Source: Sphingopyxis sp.
GTDB lineage: Bacteria; Pseudomonadota; Alphaproteobacteria; Sphingomonadales; Sphingomonadaceae
Direction of reading: 5' to 3'
DNA: 64,000 nucleotides
Assembly (NCBI GenBank): GCA_016463225.1
Contig: JAEMRT010000002.1
Span: 62,001-126,000, forward strand
This document shows, one piece after another, positions 25,222-33,606 of this stretch. The notes under the pieces are model-generated. The model ran no database searches, was not told the DNA's origin, and worked only from the letters and a program-made list of their open reading frames with translations. Position numbers and translations under genes: made by a program. Position 1 is the stretch's first letter, and each line of letters opens with the position of its first letter.

Positions 25222-25492
25222 ACCGGCTCCTGACAACTGCTATGTCTGATCTTGCGCGATCGATTGCAAGTTCGGAGCAGGCGCACCGGGGCATCAGAAT
25301 GCAGATCGTGATGGATTCGACTGCCCGCAGTAAAGCGCCGGTTTGCGGCCTCCGAGCAAAGGGACCGGTGCCGTATAGGGCCAAGCTGAGCCGGTGGTCG
25401 AGGCGAATGGCAACACACGCCCGGCCGTCGCTGAAATTGACCCTTGGGTCACGATCAGGAGTTAATGCCGCATCAATGACCACCGGCGCCAT
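25199..25492 (-). CDS. Doubtful small ORF upstream of selO
   Basis: A 97-residue open frame that overlaps the selO start by 23 bases. Its N-terminal half reads protein-like (Asp-Pro-Arg-Val-Asn-Phe-Ser-Asp-Gly-Arg), but codon use has only moderate GC at third positions and no family is recognised. It may be nothing more than an open stretch in the selO leader. Confidence 0.2.
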   Translation of the reverse strand: MAPVVIDAALTPDRDPRVNFSDGRACVAIRLDHRLSLALYGTGPFARRPQTGALLRAVESITICILMPRCACSELAIDRARSDIAVVRSRYGFRIQQ

Positions 25493-25582
25493 TGTTCCTC
25501 ACGTGACGCAATGGTTCAAAGCGTTTTCGAGCTGGACGGCCGGGTTGTAACCCTGCCGCCGCGCGCTTATTGAGGCTCCCTT
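25222..25582. other. Divergent intergenic region between selO and the polysaccharide locus
   Basis: About 360 bases between divergent genes, expected to hold promoters for both. Apart from one doubtful small open frame nothing is recognised, and no promoter hexamers stand out. Confidence 0.4.
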
Positions 25583-27040
25583 TTGACCGTTGGCGGCAGC
25601 ATGATTGCTCGCCATTGTGGAGCCTTGAAAATGCCGCGCCACCGCCGCCATCCTCCGTCTGCCCGCTTGGGGGCGACCCTATTTCTCGATTCGCAATCCT
25701 GGCTTGTTGGCTTGGCGATGTGCGCGCTCGTGAGCTTCCTGTTGTTCGGCGGCGGTCCCAACAGCGCCGGTCTGCGGATGGGGATCATGCTGGCGATGGG
25801 CGCCGCCTGCCTTCTGGTCTTTGGCTCGCTGGGCGGCCTGCGGCGACTGCGGGATTTGCCGCTCGTCGAGACGTTGTGCTGGGCAGCGCTGATTGCGGTC
25901 CCGCTGCTTCAGCTCATCCCGTTGCCGCCCGGCATCTGGACCTCGCTTCCCGGACGCGGCACGGAAACGCAGATTCTTGTCCTGGCCGACCAGGCCGCGG
26001 CCTGGCTACCGATCACCTTGAATCGTGCAGCGACGCTGTCGGCTCTCGCGATGACGCTCACGCTCGGCGGCATCCTGCTCGCCGGGATCACGCTGCCCGA
26101 CAAGGGGGTTCGCCATCTGCTGATCGCGGTCATCGCCTGCCTCGCGCTGTCATTCGTCGTCGGCGCCGTTCAGCTAAGCTCGTCGGGGCGATTGCTGACT
26201 TTTTATCCGACATCGCACAAGGGCTTGTTGCTGGGGTTCTTTTCGAACCGGAACCATCAGGCGTTGCTGATTGCCGTCAGTGTTCTTGTCGCCGGCTATC
26301 TGATCGGCACGTCGCGCGTCCCCCCCCGACAGCGGCTGGCACTTTTTGGTTTCTATGCCTTCGTGGCCTTGGCCGGCGCGTTCGGAACGGCCTCGCGTAT
26401 GGGGCTGGCGCTATGCGTTGCGGCCTCCTTTGCGGCGCCATTCCTCTTTCTCGGTGCCACCATGGCGCGAAAAACTTACCTTATGGCCGCCGGTGGCGGC
26501 CTCGTCGCCACCCTTGCCGGGCTTGCCAGTTTAAGCGGCACGGCGGGGCGCTCGCTCGATCGTTTTGGCGACGTCGGCGGCGATTATCGCTGGACGATTT
26601 GGGACCGCAGCATGAATCTGATCGGTGATTACTTTCCATATGGAACGGGCCTGGGCAGTTTTTCCGATGTGTATCAGAAGTACGAGCGCCTCGAGTGGCT
26701 ATTGCCGAATTATGTCAATGACGCCCACAACGACTATATTCAGCTGATTATCGAGACGGGAGCGCAGGGCCTGTTCCTGCTGTTGCTGGTGCTGGCGGTG
26801 CTCGTCCGGGCGGCGGTGTTCGCCGCATCGGCCGGCAACAGTCGTCGCACCGGATCGACCGACCTGGCCAAATTGGGAATTGCGATTATCCTGTTGATAC
26901 TGGCGCATTCCGTCGTCGATTATCCGCTGCGACGTCCTGCTATTGCGGCGATCTTCACCCTCGCGCTTGCCCTCATTTTCCGGCAGTATCTACGTTATGG
27001 CGCTGCCAGTCACAAAGCCCCTGATTCAACAGCGGCCTAA
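25583..27040 (+). CDS. O-antigen ligase family membrane protein
   Basis: A 485-residue protein with about ten or more predicted transmembrane helices. A large periplasmic loop contains Gly-Thr-Gly-Leu-Gly-Ser-Phe and Asn-Asp-Ala-His-Asn-Asp-Tyr-Ile-Gln, the signature of the Wzy_C / O-antigen ligase superfamily. Such proteins join or transfer lipid-linked glycans in the periplasm. The start may instead be the ATG at 25601 or 25631. It is the first gene of the polysaccharide locus, directly before wza. A second, different Wzy-like protein lies at 44559, so this one may act as ligase, or as polymerase of another glycan. Confidence 0.85.
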   Translation: MTVGGSMIARHCGALKMPRHRRHPPSARLGATLFLDSQSWLVGLAMCALVSFLLFGGGPNSAGLRMGIMLAMGAACLLVFGSLGGLRRLRDLPLVETLCWAALIAVPLLQLIPLPPGIWTSLPGRGTETQILVLADQAAAWLPITLNRAATLSALAMTLTLGGILLAGITLPDKGVRHLLIAVIACLALSFVVGAVQLSSSGRLLTFYPTSHKGLLLGFFSNRNHQALLIAVSVLVAGYLIGTSRVPPRQRLALFGFYAFVALAGAFGTASRMGLALCVAASFAAPFLFLGATMARKTYLMAAGGGLVATLAGLASLSGTAGRSLDRFGDVGGDYRWTIWDRSMNLIGDYFPYGTGLGSFSDVYQKYERLEWLLPNYVNDAHNDYIQLIIETGAQGLFLLLLVLAVLVRAAVFAASAGNSRRTGSTDLAKLGIAIILLILAHSVVDYPLRRPAIAAIFTLALALIFRQYLRYGAASHKAPDSTAA

Positions 27041-27111
27041 GAGTTTCGCATTGCCTTTGATGGCGTTATTGCTAAGAGCGCAACTCGATTTTTTTTGGGA
27101 AATTTTTCTTG

Positions 27112-27813
27112 ATGCACCTCTGGCTTAAGGCTCCAGCGTTGATTGCCGCTTGTCTCGCAATCGCCGCCTGTGGTCAAAAGACAATTAGCCTTCCGTCCGA
27201 TAGCGCAGCCTATGCGCAACTGGCGACGGCGGCGGCACCGCTGGAGGGTCAGGCTTATCGAATCGGCGATGGCGACACGCTGAGGATCAATGTTTTTCAA
27301 GAGCCCGACCTGTCGCTTTCAGAAGCTGTGGTGGACGTGAACGGCAATGTGACACTGCCGCTGGTGGGCGACGTGTCCGCAATCAGTTTGACCAACTCCG
27401 AGCTGGCGGCCGAATTGACGGCGCAACTGCGACGCTATCTGGTCAATCCTCAGGTGACCGTTGCCATCACGCGATCGGTGGCTAAACGAGTGTTTGTGGA
27501 GGGCGACGTCAACAAGGCGGGCGTATTCCCGCTGGAGGGCAATGTCACACTGCTCGGCGCGCTGGCGATGGCCGAAGGAACGTCCGAGATTGCCGATACC
27601 AAGCAGGTGTTGGTTTTTCGGACGGTCGGCGGCCAGCGTTACGGCGCCAAGTTTGACGTCGATGCGATCCGCAATGGTTCCGCCGAAGACCCGCGCCTTG
27701 CCCCACAAGACCTGGTTGTTGTCGGCCTGTCGTCGAGCAAGCAATGGGTTCGAAACCTGATTCAACTCTCCCCTGTCTTCGGTTCGATCTTCATCGCGCT
27801 GAATCAGAACTGA
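27112..27813 (+). CDS. wza: Polysaccharide export outer membrane lipoprotein (Wza family)
   Basis: A 233-residue protein. The signal peptide ends in Ile-Ala-Ala-Cys with the lipidated cysteine at 20. The Poly_export domain follows (Tyr-Arg-Ile-Gly-Asp-Gly-Asp-Thr-Leu-Arg-Ile-Asn-Val-Phe), then a SLBB domain (Val-Phe-Val-Glu-Gly-Asp-Val-Asn-Lys-Ala-Gly). It is shorter than E. coli Wza (about 380 residues), as are many alphaproteobacterial members. It forms the outer-membrane exit channel and pairs with the Wzc protein encoded 40 bases downstream. The ATG at 27112 follows an in-frame TTG. Confidence 0.93.
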   Translation: MHLWLKAPALIAACLAIAACGQKTISLPSDSAAYAQLATAAAPLEGQAYRIGDGDTLRINVFQEPDLSLSEAVVDVNGNVTLPLVGDVSAISLTNSELAAELTAQLRRYLVNPQVTVAITRSVAKRVFVEGDVNKAGVFPLEGNVTLLGALAMAEGTSEIADTKQVLVFRTVGGQRYGAKFDVDAIRNGSAEDPRLAPQDLVVVGLSSSKQWVRNLIQLSPVFGSIFIALNQN

Positions 27814-27852
27814 TACCAGACCAAGGCTGCTTGGCATTTTACCGGACAAAGC

Positions 27853-30024
27853 ATGCGCTATATTGATACTTCAATGACATCTGACACCGATCTCGGGATC
27901 AAGCCCGAAGCCGGATTCTCGATCAATTTCGCGCAATTATGGGCGGCCGTTTACCGGTCCCGCTTCATCGCCGCGGGCATTTTGATCGGCTGCCTGGCGA
28001 TCGGCATCGCCATCACTTTTCTGACGACGCCGATTTATCGCGCGCAAACGACGATACAGATCGATCAAGAAGCCGCCAAAGTTCTGGGCACCGAACAAAC
28101 GGACTCATCGGCATCGATCCAGGACGCCGAACGGTTTCTCGAAACCCAGATCGGCATCATGCAGAGTCGCTCGGTTGCCCTGTCGGTCGTTCGCGACTTG
28201 CGACTGACAGCCGACGACCGGTTCCTGCTGTCCATGGATGTTGATCCGCAGCAGGCCGCCGATTCTGAACTTCCGCTGGCGGAAGCCCGGCAGGATCTCG
28301 TCTTGAAGACGCTTGCCGAGAATCTGACGGTGTCGTTGCCGCGCGTATCGCGTCTGGCAACGATTTCGTTCGATAGCCCGGATGCCGCGCTGTCGGCGCG
28401 CATCGCTAATGCCTTTGCCGAGAATTTCATCCGTAACAATCTTCAGCGCAAGTTCGAGGCCTCGGCTTATGCGCGCGAATTTTTGAGCGACCAGCTCAAG
28501 CAGGCGCAGGAACGGCTGGAAGAGTCGGAACGTGCGGCCGTCAATTTCGCCCGAGAAACGGGCATCATCGATGCCAGCAAGGGCATTTCGCGCGGCGGAG
28601 AGGATTCGGCGCAGTCGCTGACGACCTCGACGCTGGTTCAGCTCAACCAGGCTCATGCTGAAGCGCTGGCGAAACGCTCGCAAGCCGAGCGAAAATGGCA
28701 AGCCGTCAGCGCCGCGCCGGTATTGAGTCTGCCCGAAGTCATCACCAACCCTGCGGTCCAGCAGTTGTCGGTTATGAGGGCTGACTTGCAAGCCAGGGTA
28801 GAGGAAGAGCAGGAGCGCCGGACTGGAGAGCATCCCGCAGTCCGGCAGCTGCAGCAGCGCCTGCAAGAGATCGAAAACCAACAAATGGCCGTCGCGCGGC
28901 GGATTCGCGACAGCGTCAAGACCGAGCGCGATATCGCCGCTTCGCAGGAAACCGCGATCAAGCGGCAGGTCGACCAGTTCAAGGGATCCACCCTGACCGA
29001 ACAAACACAGGCGGTACAGCTGTCCATTCTGCGGCGCGAGGCCAATACCAGCCGCCAGCAATATGAAGCCCTGCTGCAACGCTTCAATCAGTTGAACGCC
29101 GAAGCCGGCGTTCAAAGCAACAATGTCTCGGTCGTCGACAAGGCAGCTTTGCCGCCCGAACCGACGTGGCCGAAACTGCCGCTGAACCTTGCGTTGGCGC
29201 TGTTCATGGGGATCAGCCTGTCGGCTGCCACCATTCTGGCCCGCGAACAACTGTTCGCAAAGCTGATCTCGCCGGACGACATCAAGGATCGACTGGGCCT
29301 GCCGGTCCTCGGGGCCATTCCGTTGTGGCATTCGGACAAGAGCTTGGTGGAGTTGCTGGCCGATCCCAAGTCAGATGTGTCGGAGGCGTATAACAGCGTT
29401 CGATCCTCGCTTTCGCTATCGTCGGGAAGCGGGCTGCCGCGCTCGATCGCATTCGTCAGCACGCAGGCCAGCGAAGGCAAGTCGTCGGCTTGCCTCGCCA
29501 CCGCACTAAGCGTCAGCAAGCTCAAAAAGAATTGCGTCATGGTCGATCTCGATCTGCGCCGACCCAACCTGCACCGGTTGCTGAGCATGTCCAACAATGT
29601 CGGGGCCAGCAACATCTTGGCTGGCGAAACCGCTGTGGCGGCGGCAGTTCAGCCGACCAAATTCCCTGGCCTGAGCATCATCACCGGCGGACCGGTGCCG
29701 CCTAATCCGGCGGAGCTGTTGACCGACGAAAATATCACGGGCCTGCTTGAAGAACTCGCGAAAATCTATGACGTGATCTTCGTTGACAGCGCGCCGATCC
29801 TGGCGCTGGCCGACGCGATCATGGTCAACAACAACTGCGAGGCGACGGTCTATATCGTCGAAGCGGGACGCAACAGCCCGAACGCGGTCCTTCGTGCCGT
29901 CAGCCGTTTGCAGGAAAGCCGTTCGAAGATCGTCGGCGTCATCCTGTCGCGCTTTGATGCCGGGCGAATGGGCTATGGCTATGAATATGCCTATGGTTAC
30001 GCTTATGAATCACGCGACACATAA
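27853..30024 (+). CDS. wzc: Wzc-type chain-length regulator and bacterial tyrosine kinase
   Basis: A 723-residue protein. The N-terminal Wzz domain has a transmembrane helix at about 37-57, a long periplasmic coiled coil at about 200-400 and a second helix near 440-460. The cytoplasmic BY-kinase domain has a Walker A loop with Lys543 (Ser-Glu-Gly-Lys-Ser), Walker A' Val-Asp-Leu-Asp-Leu-Arg-Arg-Pro and Walker B Ile-Phe-Val-Asp-Ser-Ala-Pro. The last 18 residues hold a tyrosine cluster (six Tyr alternating with other residues from 708 to 718), the autophosphorylation tail. It controls polymer length and export together with Wza and Wzy. The next gene starts inside its 3' end. Confidence 0.95.
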   Translation: MRYIDTSMTSDTDLGIKPEAGFSINFAQLWAAVYRSRFIAAGILIGCLAIGIAITFLTTPIYRAQTTIQIDQEAAKVLGTEQTDSSASIQDAERFLETQIGIMQSRSVALSVVRDLRLTADDRFLLSMDVDPQQAADSELPLAEARQDLVLKTLAENLTVSLPRVSRLATISFDSPDAALSARIANAFAENFIRNNLQRKFEASAYAREFLSDQLKQAQERLEESERAAVNFARETGIIDASKGISRGGEDSAQSLTTSTLVQLNQAHAEALAKRSQAERKWQAVSAAPVLSLPEVITNPAVQQLSVMRADLQARVEEEQERRTGEHPAVRQLQQRLQEIENQQMAVARRIRDSVKTERDIAASQETAIKRQVDQFKGSTLTEQTQAVQLSILRREANTSRQQYEALLQRFNQLNAEAGVQSNNVSVVDKAALPPEPTWPKLPLNLALALFMGISLSAATILAREQLFAKLISPDDIKDRLGLPVLGAIPLWHSDKSLVELLADPKSDVSEAYNSVRSSLSLSSGSGLPRSIAFVSTQASEGKSSACLATALSVSKLKKNCVMVDLDLRRPNLHRLLSMSNNVGASNILAGETAVAAAVQPTKFPGLSIITGGPVPPNPAELLTDENITGLLEELAKIYDVIFVDSAPILALADAIMVNNNCEATVYIVEAGRNSPNAVLRAVSRLQESRSKIVGVILSRFDAGRMGYGYEYAYGYAYESRDT

Positions 30025-31207
30025 ATACAGCCAGGACTGGTCGACAAGCGGCTTCATCATATCGGTTGGTCTTGCTGCAGCGGTCGCTTTTACCGGTTAT
30101 CATGCGATCGCCACGAAGCAGGGTTTTGATAGCGAAGACCGAACCGCTCCGATTGTGTTCAACGATCCAAAGGCAAAGAAACTCGACCCGAAAAAACTCG
30201 TCGCCGCGCAAAAGCACGAACTTGCGTGGCGTCCGCTTTCGCAAGATGCGCTGAATCGTCTGTTGGTCGCTGCGCGGCTTGATCGCCAGCGCGTGCTGGA
30301 GAAAAAGGTTGCGGACGCGATGCGGGGCTTTGCCTGGCGTACCGCTCCCGGTCAGTTGAATCTGATCACTATCGCCTTGGAACAAGGCAAATTCGATCAG
30401 GTTTTCCAACACGCCGATGCGTTGTCGCGCCGCGAAAAGGCAACTGAGGAAGTTTTCGGTCTTTTCGCTCTTTACGAGCAGATGCCCAAGCAGCGCGAAT
30501 ATCTGGTTGCGGCCCTGAAGAAATCTCCGCCTTGGCGGCAGGCATTTCTCGCCAGCGCGGAGCGGCTCAAATCCCCTCAGCAGGTCAACGCGCGTTATGA
30601 AACAATCGCGGCATTGCTGGGTACAGGGACCGTGCAACGCGACGAGTTATCCTCTCTGTTGGGAAGGATGGTCGCGACCGGCTCCGCGCCACAAGCCTAT
30701 GATCTGTGGGTCAAGACGCAGCGCCCGACGGTCAAACCCGACGGCCTGTTTGACGGCGGCTTTGAGCAGGCCGTCGATTTACAGAAATCCGCCATATCGA
30801 ATCGCTTTCCTTTCGAATGGCAGTTCGATTCCGGCCGAAATGCCGGGACGCAGTTGGTCGAACGCGATAGCGGCAACGAGCTTCAGCTCTATTGGAACGG
30901 CCAAGGCGTACCGATATTTGCCAAGCAGACCGTGCGAGCCCGCCCCGCGGTCTATGAGGTGACCCTTCGCGGCGTCGAAGCCGACAAGATTGCGCGCAAG
31001 GTGGTGGCGGTCGAACTGTTGTGCCCGGGGCAACCGGCGATCCGCCTCGGGCCGGTCGCGGCCGCAGCACAGAACGATCTTTCCTTTTCGGCCGACCGGG
31101 CGACGCGATGCACCTATCCTGAAATTCGCCTGTTCGGGCGCCCCGACATCAACGGGGCGGATTTCGAAATGTCACTAACCGGCATCAGTCTTGCCGTATC
31201 CAACTGA
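30005..31207 (+). CDS. Unknown polysaccharide-locus protein with one N-terminal membrane helix
   Basis: A 400-residue protein. A transmembrane helix lies at about residues 16-34, so the rest is probably periplasmic. Residues about 70-240 are helical and TPR-like, with Ala/Leu-rich pairs. The C-terminal 150 residues are beta-rich with Phe-Pro-Phe-Glu-Trp-Gln-Phe and two cysteines, which could be a carbohydrate-binding-like sandwich. The ATG at 30005 overlaps the end of wzc by 20 bases in another frame, so it is probably co-translated with wzc and may work with the export complex. No known family could be named. Confidence 0.75.
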   Translation: MNHATHKYSQDWSTSGFIISVGLAAAVAFTGYHAIATKQGFDSEDRTAPIVFNDPKAKKLDPKKLVAAQKHELAWRPLSQDALNRLLVAARLDRQRVLEKKVADAMRGFAWRTAPGQLNLITIALEQGKFDQVFQHADALSRREKATEEVFGLFALYEQMPKQREYLVAALKKSPPWRQAFLASAERLKSPQQVNARYETIAALLGTGTVQRDELSSLLGRMVATGSAPQAYDLWVKTQRPTVKPDGLFDGGFEQAVDLQKSAISNRFPFEWQFDSGRNAGTQLVERDSGNELQLYWNGQGVPIFAKQTVRARPAVYEVTLRGVEADKIARKVVAVELLCPGQPAIRLGPVAAAAQNDLSFSADRATRCTYPEIRLFGRPDINGADFEMSLTGISLAVSN

Positions 31208-31245
31208 CCGGCTCGCCCGGTGGAAATCAAACTTCGGAGATTATC

Positions 31246-32274
31246 ATGTTTCGCGCAGATGAACTAAACGACGGCGCCTTCGTCATTGCGGAGGTTGGCC
31301 AGAACCATCAGGGGAATCTGGATAACGCGCTCGAATATATCAAGATCTACGCCGCGGCTGGTGCCGACGCCGTCAAATTTCAGACGCGCAACAATCGTTA
31401 TCTTTTCTCCGATGAATCCTATGTGGCGCCCTACGCCAGCGAAAATGCCTTTGCCGAGACCTATGGCGCGCATCGCGAGGCGCTTGAACTCGACGTCGAA
31501 GTCCTGCCGATCATCAAACAGGCTTGTCTCGACAACAAGACCGCTTTCATGTCGACGCCGTTCGATGAGCCCAGCCTGGAACTTCTCGTCGATCTCGATG
31601 TCGATATTCTGAAAATCGCGTCGTTCGACCTCGGCAATTTACCACTGATAAACCGGATGGCGAAAACCGGAAAGCCGGTTGTAATCAGCGTGGGCGGCGG
31701 CAAGATCGACCAGATCCGCAGCAGCGTCGCGACGCTGCTCGAAGGTGGCGGCGAAGTTGCCGTGCTCCACTGCGTTTCCGAATATCCCTGCGAATACAAC
31801 CGCCTTGGCCTCGACAACATCAAGACGCTGATCGATGAGTTTCCCGACTGCGTGGTCGGGTCGTCAGATCATTTTAACGGCACATTGTCGGGACCGGTCG
31901 CCTATCTGCAAGGCGCGCGCGTTTTCGAAAAGCATGTCACGCTCAACCGCGCATGGCGCGGGACCGATCACAGCTTTGCCCTAGAACCCGAGGGTTTTCG
32001 CAAATTCGTGCGGGACATTCGCCGTGTCCGCCATATGCTGCCGCCCAAGCCGGTCGATGAGCTGGGCACCGAGGCGGTGTTCAAAAAGCTGGGCAAGTCG
32101 CTCGTCGCCTATCGCGACATTGCCGCTGGCGACACGATCACCATCGATAGCCTGTCCGGCCGTATCTTCCCCGATCAGATCATCCCGGTTCGCGAATCCA
32201 ACCGGGTTATCGGCAAGGTTGCCGCGCGGGGAATCGGCAAGGGTGAAGCAATTCGCTATGACGATGTGAACTGA
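31246..32274 (+). CDS. NeuB-family ulosonic acid synthase with SAF domain
   Basis: A 342-residue protein. The TIM barrel has Ile-Ala-Glu-Val-Gly-Gln-Asn-His-Gln-Gly at the start, Ala-Val-Lys-Phe-Gln, Ser-Thr-Pro-Phe-Asp, Lys-Ile-Ala-Ser-Phe-Asp, His-Cys-Val-Ser-Glu-Tyr-Pro and Gly-Ser-Ser-Asp-His. A C-terminal antifreeze-like SAF domain begins at about 283. These enzymes condense phosphoenolpyruvate with an aldose to form a 2-keto-3-deoxy acid. The substrate is unknown: the neighbours are not the usual precursor genes for sialic, legionaminic or pseudaminic acid. CGGAGA precedes the ATG. It is the first gene of a tight six-gene cassette ending at 37781. Confidence 0.92.
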   Translation: MFRADELNDGAFVIAEVGQNHQGNLDNALEYIKIYAAAGADAVKFQTRNNRYLFSDESYVAPYASENAFAETYGAHREALELDVEVLPIIKQACLDNKTAFMSTPFDEPSLELLVDLDVDILKIASFDLGNLPLINRMAKTGKPVVISVGGGKIDQIRSSVATLLEGGGEVAVLHCVSEYPCEYNRLGLDNIKTLIDEFPDCVVGSSDHFNGTLSGPVAYLQGARVFEKHVTLNRAWRGTDHSFALEPEGFRKFVRDIRRVRHMLPPKPVDELGTEAVFKKLGKSLVAYRDIAAGDTITIDSLSGRIFPDQIIPVRESNRVIGKVAARGIGKGEAIRYDDVN

Positions 32275-32792
32275 TGGTTCCCGCCGATCCTGAGCGGCTT
32301 GACGATCTGCGACTTGTCGAACTCGTGATTTTCGATTTCGACGGCGTGTTTACCGACAACAGCGTTCTGGTCTCGTCCGAAGGGATCGAGTCGGTCCGCT
32401 GCTGGCGGAGCGACGGCCTCGGCCTCGCACGACTGGCCGCGCTTGGCGTTGCGACCCTTGTCGTCTCGACCGAAAAAAATCCGGTCGTATCGAAACGCGC
32501 CGAGAAGTTGAGGATCGAATGCCGACAGGCGATCGACGACAAGGCCGAATGTGTTCGCAGCCTTTGCGCGGAACGCGGCATCTCGCTCGATCGCGTCATA
32601 TTCGTTGGCAACGACATCAACGACATCCCGGCGCTGGAGATTGTCGGCTTATCGGTCGTCGTTGCCGACGCCTATCCCGAAGCGGTGGAGCATGCCGACC
32701 TGCAATTGTCGCGAAACGGCGGTTATGGTGCGGTTCGCGAACTTTGCGACATGATTTGGACCGCCCGAACGACCGCGCAAGAGAAAGTCTGA
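32274..32792 (+). CDS. KdsC-like HAD phosphatase
   Basis: A 172-residue HAD-IIIA protein. It has Phe-Asp-Phe-Asp-Gly-Val-Phe-Thr-Asp-Asn with catalytic Asp21 and Asp23, a conserved Ser/Thr in Val-Val-Ser-Thr-Glu, a lysine near 82 and Gly-Asn-Asp-Ile-Asn-Asp. It is related to Kdo-8-phosphate phosphatase and to the C-terminal half of some CMP-sialate synthetases. It probably removes a phosphate from the NeuB product, which would mean the pathway runs through phosphorylated intermediates. It starts as TGATG within the NeuB stop. Confidence 0.88.
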   Translation: MVPADPERLDDLRLVELVIFDFDGVFTDNSVLVSSEGIESVRCWRSDGLGLARLAALGVATLVVSTEKNPVVSKRAEKLRIECRQAIDDKAECVRSLCAERGISLDRVIFVGNDINDIPALEIVGLSVVVADAYPEAVEHADLQLSRNGGYGAVRELCDMIWTARTTAQEKV

Positions 32793-32793
32793 A

Positions 32794-33606
32794 ATGAGCG
32801 CCGATCCCCTTTTTGACGTCAGCAACGATATTGTTGTCATCACCGGCACATCGGGTACGCTGGGCGCAAACTATGCCGCTGCGTTCCTCGCACGCGGCGC
32901 GAAGGTGGCGGGGCTCGATCGTGGCCCCTCGGATCGTTCGAACTGGCTCGCCGAGCGATTTGGCAAGCAGTTCCTTCACATCGACGTCGATGTCACGGCC
33001 AAGGCAACTTTGCAGGCCGCATTGGCCACAATCGAAGCAGCGTTCGGCACGCCGACGGTATTGATCAACAACGCCGCGCTCGATTCTCCGCCCTCCGCGC
33101 CGATCGAGGAAAACGGGCCATTCGAAACCTATCCCGAAGAAAGCTGGGACAAGGTCATCGACGTCAATCTGAAGGGCGTCTTTCTCTGCTGCCAGATCTT
33201 TGGGGCGGCGATGGCAGAGGCCGGCAAGGGTTCGATCATCAACGTGGCGTCAATCTACGGCCTCGTGTCGCCAGACCAGTCGATCTATGATTATCGGCGC
33301 CAGCGCGGCGAAGTATTTTTCAAGCCCGTCGCCTATTCGGCGTCCAAATCGGGAATATATAATCTGAGCCGCTATCTGGCCCAATATTGGGCCCCCAAGC
33401 AGGTGCGCGTCAATTCGCTGACCATTGCCGGCGTGTTCGCGGGTCAGGAACAGGCCTTCCTCGACGCCTATTGCGCGCGCATCCCCGTCGGGCGCATGGC
33501 CGACCCGACCGAATATGACGGCGCCGTGCTATTCTTGGCCAGCGACGCGACGCGCTACATGACCGGCGCGAACCTGGTCGTTGACGGCGGCTGGACGTCG
33601 ATATGA
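32794..33606 (+). CDS. Short-chain dehydrogenase/reductase of the ulosonic acid cassette
   Basis: A 270-residue classical SDR. It has Thr-Gly-Thr-Ser-Gly-Thr-Leu-Gly at 17-24, Asn-Asn-Ala-Ala, the catalytic Tyr-Ser-Ala-Ser-Lys, and Val-Val-Asp-Gly-Gly-Trp near the end. It resembles PtmA-type SDRs found with NeuB genes in flagellin glycosylation loci, and could oxidise or reduce a sugar intermediate. One base separates it from the phosphatase gene and it overlaps the next gene by ATGA. Confidence 0.88.
   Translation: MSADPLFDVSNDIVVITGTSGTLGANYAAAFLARGAKVAGLDRGPSDRSNWLAERFGKQFLHIDVDVTAKATLQAALATIEAAFGTPTVLINNAALDSPPSAPIEENGPFETYPEESWDKVIDVNLKGVFLCCQIFGAAMAEAGKGSIINVASIYGLVSPDQSIYDYRRQRGEVFFKPVAYSASKSGIYNLSRYLAQYWAPKQVRVNSLTIAGVFAGQEQAFLDAYCARIPVGRMADPTEYDGAVLFLASDATRYMTGANLVVDGGWTSI

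Noticed and set aside
25209-25550. A plus-strand open frame of 113 residues between selO and the O-antigen ligase family gene
   Set aside because: It overlaps the selO start on the other strand, has no ribosome site and no family features.
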